Source of the DNA: an uncultured Lachnospiraceae bacterium
GTDB lineage: Bacteria; Bacillota; Clostridia; Lachnospirales; Lachnospiraceae
Direction: 5' to 3'
Length of the DNA stretch: 64,000 bases
Assembly: GCA_947625755.1 (NCBI GenBank)
Contig: CANQPJ010000001.1
Span: 124,001 to 188,000, forward strand
Part shown: positions 61,051 through 64,000 of the stretch, piece after piece
How the letters are laid out: every line of letters starts with the position of its first letter
How positions within the stretch are numbered: the first letter of the stretch is position 1
The notes under the pieces: generated by a model
Told to the model about the DNA's origin: nothing
What the model saw: the letters and a program-made list of their open reading frames with translations, nothing else
The model's database searches: none
Translations under genes and position numbers: made by a program

Positions 61051-62928
61051 ATGGACAACATTAAATATCTGAAATTACTTTCCGAGAAATACCCGACGGT
61101 AAGTTCTGTTTCAAGAGAAATAATTAATCTTACCGCTATTCTTAATCTTCCGAAAGGAACAGAACATTTTATGAGTGATATACACGGTGAGTATGAAGCT
61201 TTTTGCCATATTTTAAATAACTGTTCTGGTGTTATAAAGGAAAAGGTTGATATGCTTTACAGTGACACAATATCCGAAAGTGAAAGAGAGGAAATTTGCA
61301 CTATAATTTATTATCCGCATGAAAAATTAAATCTGATAAAAAAAGAGAGGGGAATAAGTTCCGACCGTTACAGAATTATCATAAATCGAATGATAAAAAT
61401 TGCGGGAATTTTATCATCAAAATATACACGCTCTAAAGTGCGTAAAGCGATGCCGAAAGATTACGCCTATATTATAGACGAATTACTTCATGCACAAAAA
61501 GACGAGGACGATAATCAGGTTTTATATCACCGTAAAATACTTGATACTATCATAAGTATAGGTGCAGATGATTTTATTGTTGCACTTGCGGGGCTTATAA
61601 AGCGGCTTGCTGTTGACCATTTACATATAGTCGGGGATATTTTCGACAGAGGATCAGATGCGGATAAAATACTTGATCTGCTTATCGAATATCATTCCCT
61701 TGATATTCAATGGGGAAACCATGATATGTTATGGATGGGAGCCGCGGCAGGAAATGAAGCCTGTGTTGCCAATGTTGTCTACAACTGTATAAAATATAGG
61801 ACAGTGCGTATACTCGAAAGCGGATACGGAATAAGTTTGAGAAAACTCACGCTTTTTGCTGAAAATAAATATAAATCAGCCGACCCTATGAACGCAGCAA
61901 TGAAAGCCATATCTGTTATACAATTTAAGTTAGAAGGTCAGATTATATTAAGACGTCCCGAATATGAAATGAACGACAGACTTCTGCTTGACAAAATTGA
62001 TACGGAAAACGGTACGGTAATATCGGAAGGAAAAAAGTATAGGCTGAACAATACGGATTTTCCGACTATTGACAAAAATTCCCCTTATGAATTGACGGAC
62101 GATGAAAAGGAAATAATTGATGAACTGAAGGAGTCATTTATAAACAGCAGCAGACTGAAACGACATATTACATTCCTGTTTGATAAGGGCAGTATGTATA
62201 AATGCTTTAACGGAAATTTACTTTATCATGGCTGTGTTCCTCTTGATGAAAACGGGAATTTTTTTGGAATAAAGCTTTTTGGAAAAGTATATAAAGGAAG
62301 AGCATATTTTGATGTTGCCGAAAAAATTGCAAGACGTGCATATTTCGGAAATGATAAAAACATAGAAGATATTGATTTTATGTGGTATTTATGGTGTGGG
62401 AAAAAATCACCTTTATGCGGGAGGACAATCAAAAGTTTTGAACGCCGCTTTATAGACGACCAATCCGCATGGGAGGAGGAAACAGATTCCTATTACCGAT
62501 TTTATCATATGGAAAGAATATGCAATATGATTTTGCGTGAATTTGATATGTATTCTCCTTCTTCTCATATTGTAAACGGACATACACCGGTTTTGACAGC
62601 AAGAGGGGAACAGCCCATAAGAGCAAACGGAAAACTTATCGTTATTGACGGAGGTTTTTGCAGAGATTATCACGAAAAAACAGGAATCGCAGGATATACG
62701 CTTATATACAATTCCCACGGGCTTCGAATTAAGGCTCATCAACCGTTTGAAAGTATAGAGAATGCTATGAAAGAAAATAGGGATATTCTTTCAAGCTCGG
62801 AAAATGTTGAAACGGAAAACTACAGAATAATGGTAAAGCATACCGATAATGGCAAAAACATACAAACGGAAATCAATGATTTATACGATCTGCTTGGAGT
62901 TTACAGAAACGGAAAAATTGATGAATAA
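61051..62928 (+). CDS. fbp: Fructose-1,6-bisphosphatase, class III
   Basis: 625 residues, usual for class III. It turns fructose 1,6-bisphosphate into fructose 6-phosphate. Metallophosphatase motifs are visible: HFMSDIHGEYEAFCHIL, DHLHIVGDIFDRGSDADKIL, DIQWGNHDMLWMGAA, and the C-terminal IVNGHTPV. Cells growing on fructose through FruA/FruK enter at fructose 1,6-bisphosphate and need this enzyme to make hexose phosphates for the wall, which gives a reason for its place divergent from fruR. GGAGGA precedes the ATG. Confidence 0.95.
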   Translation: MDNIKYLKLLSEKYPTVSSVSREIINLTAILNLPKGTEHFMSDIHGEYEAFCHILNNCSGVIKEKVDMLYSDTISESEREEICTIIYYPHEKLNLIKKERGISSDRYRIIINRMIKIAGILSSKYTRSKVRKAMPKDYAYIIDELLHAQKDEDDNQVLYHRKILDTIISIGADDFIVALAGLIKRLAVDHLHIVGDIFDRGSDADKILDLLIEYHSLDIQWGNHDMLWMGAAAGNEACVANVVYNCIKYRTVRILESGYGISLRKLTLFAENKYKSADPMNAAMKAISVIQFKLEGQIILRRPEYEMNDRLLLDKIDTENGTVISEGKKYRLNNTDFPTIDKNSPYELTDDEKEIIDELKESFINSSRLKRHITFLFDKGSMYKCFNGNLLYHGCVPLDENGNFFGIKLFGKVYKGRAYFDVAEKIARRAYFGNDKNIEDIDFMWYLWCGKKSPLCGRTIKSFERRFIDDQSAWEEETDSYYRFYHMERICNMILREFDMYSPSSHIVNGHTPVLTARGEQPIRANGKLIVIDGGFCRDYHEKTGIAGYTLIYNSHGLRIKAHQPFESIENAMKENRDILSSSENVETENYRIMVKHTDNGKNIQTEINDLYDLLGVYRNGKIDE

Positions 62929-62951
62929 GATTATTAAATATGAAAAAACAG

Positions 62952-62983
62952 AACCCTGCATCCGCATTAGCGGATGCAGGGTT
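62952..62983. terminator. Terminator between fbp and glnQ
   Basis: AACCCTGCATCCGC pairs perfectly with GCGGATGCAGGGTT (14 bp) around ATTA. A T-rich run follows on the minus strand; on the plus strand the tail is weaker. Confidence 0.85.
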
Positions 62984-63048
62984 TACGAATTAAAATCTTT
63001 TTTATTTATATAGCGGATAGATTGCACACTATTATTTCATTATAGCAC

Positions 63049-63795
63049 CTACAACACTTTGGATAAAAATTCTTTCAAGCGTCCATCCTGTGGGTTTTCA
63101 AATAAATCCTTTGGATTACTATCCTCCAATATTGCTCCGTCTGCCATAAAAACAACTCTGCTTGCCACTTCTTTGGCGAATCCCATCTCATGGGTCACAA
63201 TAACCATTGTCATTCCTTCATTTGCTAAATCCCTAATCAAATCAAGCACTTCCCCAACCATTTCCGGGTCAAGTGCTGATGTTGGTTCATCAAACAGCAT
63301 AACATCCGGATTCATTGCCAATGCCCTTACAATGGCAATTCTCTGTTTTTGTCCGCCGGAGAGCATATTAGGATACTCGTCTCGCTTATCTGCCAGTCCG
63401 ATACGTTCCAGCAATTTCATGGCTTCCGCTTCTGCTTCTTCTTTTGTCTTTAATTTTAAATGAACCGGAGCCATTGTTATATTCTGTATCACTGTTTTAT
63501 GGGGAAATAAATTAAAGTGTTGGAATACCATTCCCATTTTTCTTCGATGAAGGTCAATATCCACTTTCTTATCAGCCAGATTTACTCCCTCAAAGTAAAT
63601 TGCACCGTATGTCACCGGCTCCAACATATTTAGGCTTCTCAAAAGTGTGGATTTTCCCGAGCCGGACGGTCCGATAACAGCTACAACCTCTCCTTTTTTT
63701 ATGTCTATACTGCAATGATTAAGTGCTTTTACTTTACCATGATTATACTCTTTTCCCACATCTACTACCGAAATCATATTATCGTTTGTCGCCAC
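63049..63795 (-). CDS. glnQ: Polar amino acid ABC transporter ATP-binding protein
   Basis: 248 residues. It drives import of a polar amino acid, perhaps glutamine. Walker A is [17 protein letters not shown], the Q-loop is [14 protein letters not shown], the signature is [19 protein letters not shown], Walker B is [12 protein letters not shown], and the H-loop is VTHEMGFA. The start is a GTG at 63795, eight bases after GGAG; it overlaps the end of the permease gene by 17 bases. The substrate cannot be fixed without the binding protein. Confidence 0.92.
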   Translation of the reverse strand: MATNDNMISVVDVGKEYNHGKVKALNHCSIDIKKGEVVAVIGPSGSGKSTLLRSLNMLEPVTYGAIYFEGVNLADKKVDIDLHRRKMGMVFQHFNLFPHKTVIQNITMAPVHLKLKTKEEAEAEAMKLLERIGLADKRDEYPNMLSGGQKQRIAIVRALAMNPDVMLFDEPTSALDPEMVGEVLDLIRDLANEGMTMVIVTHEMGFAKEVASRVVFMADGAILEDSNPKDLFENPQDGRLKEFLSKVL

Positions 63796-64000
63796 GTCTC
63801 ATTCTCCTTTCTACTGCCTCGATTGCCTTGCTGGCAGGATAATTAATACAGAAATAAATAAGTGCAGCCACAACATATGGTCCGATAGTAATGTAGGTTG
63901 TTGCCGCTACTGTTTTTGCAGCCCACATGAGTTCCATCATGCCAAGCATAGAACAGATAGAAGACTCTTTTACCATTGTAATTACTTCATTTGCCAATGC
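63779..64000 (-). CDS. Amino acid ABC transporter permease (5' end cut by window)
   Basis: The last 73 or so codons of a HisM/GlnP-type permease run off the right edge. The visible part ends [21 protein letters not shown] followed by a basic tail RRMRRGDKR, the last membrane helix and cytoplasmic end usual for this family. It overlaps glnQ, so the two are translated together. Confidence 0.8.
   Translation of the reverse strand, partial: ALANEVITMVKESSICSMLGMMELMWAAKTVAATTYITIGPYVVAALIYFCINYPASKAIEAVERRMRRGDKR

Noticed and set aside
1-64000. CRISPR arrays, tRNA or rRNA genes, insertion sequences
   Set aside because: I looked for spaced direct repeats, CCA-ended cloverleaf genes and transposase motifs on both strands; the only spaced repeat is the 74-bp array, which has no unique spacers and no cas genes nearby.

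Overview
The window looks like chromosome of a low-GC, spore-forming Gram-positive bacterium of the class Clostridia, most likely a Lachnospiraceae-type gut anaerobe. The support is a complete spoIIIAA-AH operon, spo0A and spoIVB; meso-diaminopimelate peptidoglycan genes (a murE with the DNPR motif, and dapF); an LtaS-like sulfatase; lysine-rich Big2 surface proteins; and gene order of the Firmicutes core (nusB-xseA-xseB-ispA-dxs-tlyA-nadK-argR-recN-spoIVB-spo0A). The genus cannot be named from sequence alone. I saw no rRNA, tRNA, CRISPR array, insertion sequence or prophage. Nearly all genes run on the minus strand.

Layout, left to right. 1-7.9 kb: end of an acyl-CoA carboxyltransferase gene, then asnB, murE, dapF, a DacF-type carboxypeptidase and scpAB. 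8-14.3 kb: envelope block with a secreted GH64 beta-1,3-glucanase, a second DacF-type enzyme and an LtaS-like sulfatase carrying an IPT/TIG-like tail. 14.6-29.5 kb: DAHP synthase, xerD, a SpoIIM-like protein, a Nudix hydrolase, proC, rny, recX-recA with a LexA box, an aspartate aminotransferase, pgsA, rimO, rpoZ, gmk, yicC, and the divergent ribosome-quality-control gene rqcH behind a strongly structured leader. 29.6-43.3 kb: glgA, spo0A, an SseB-FHA fusion, spoIVB, then the recN-to-Asp23 core block.

43.3-48.6 kb interrupts the usual spoIIIA to Asp23/nusB neighbourhood. It holds a secreted SGNH/Big2 protein and an iron island: two feoA, feoB, a 48-residue FeoB-associated protein and a divergent DtxR-family repressor, with two matching operator-like palindromes. 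48.7-53.2 kb is the spoIIIA operon with a SigmaE-like promoter. 53.3-54.6 kb is a Big2-polysaccharide deacetylase, followed by a 74-bp tandem repeat of hairpins.

55.0-63.0 kb is a self-contained fructose cassette: fruR-fruK-fruA-ptsH-ptsI in one operon plus a divergent class III fructose-1,6-bisphosphatase. It carries its own general PTS proteins and is richer in CpG than its neighbours in the stretches I counted, which suggests transfer. The window ends in a polar amino acid ABC transporter.

The least explained structure is the leader of rqcH (27585-27722): a 13-bp closing helix, a 22-bp helix whose only two non-Watson-Crick pairs are G.U in the sense transcript, and a hairpin with a GUAA tetraloop, all just downstream of a good promoter.
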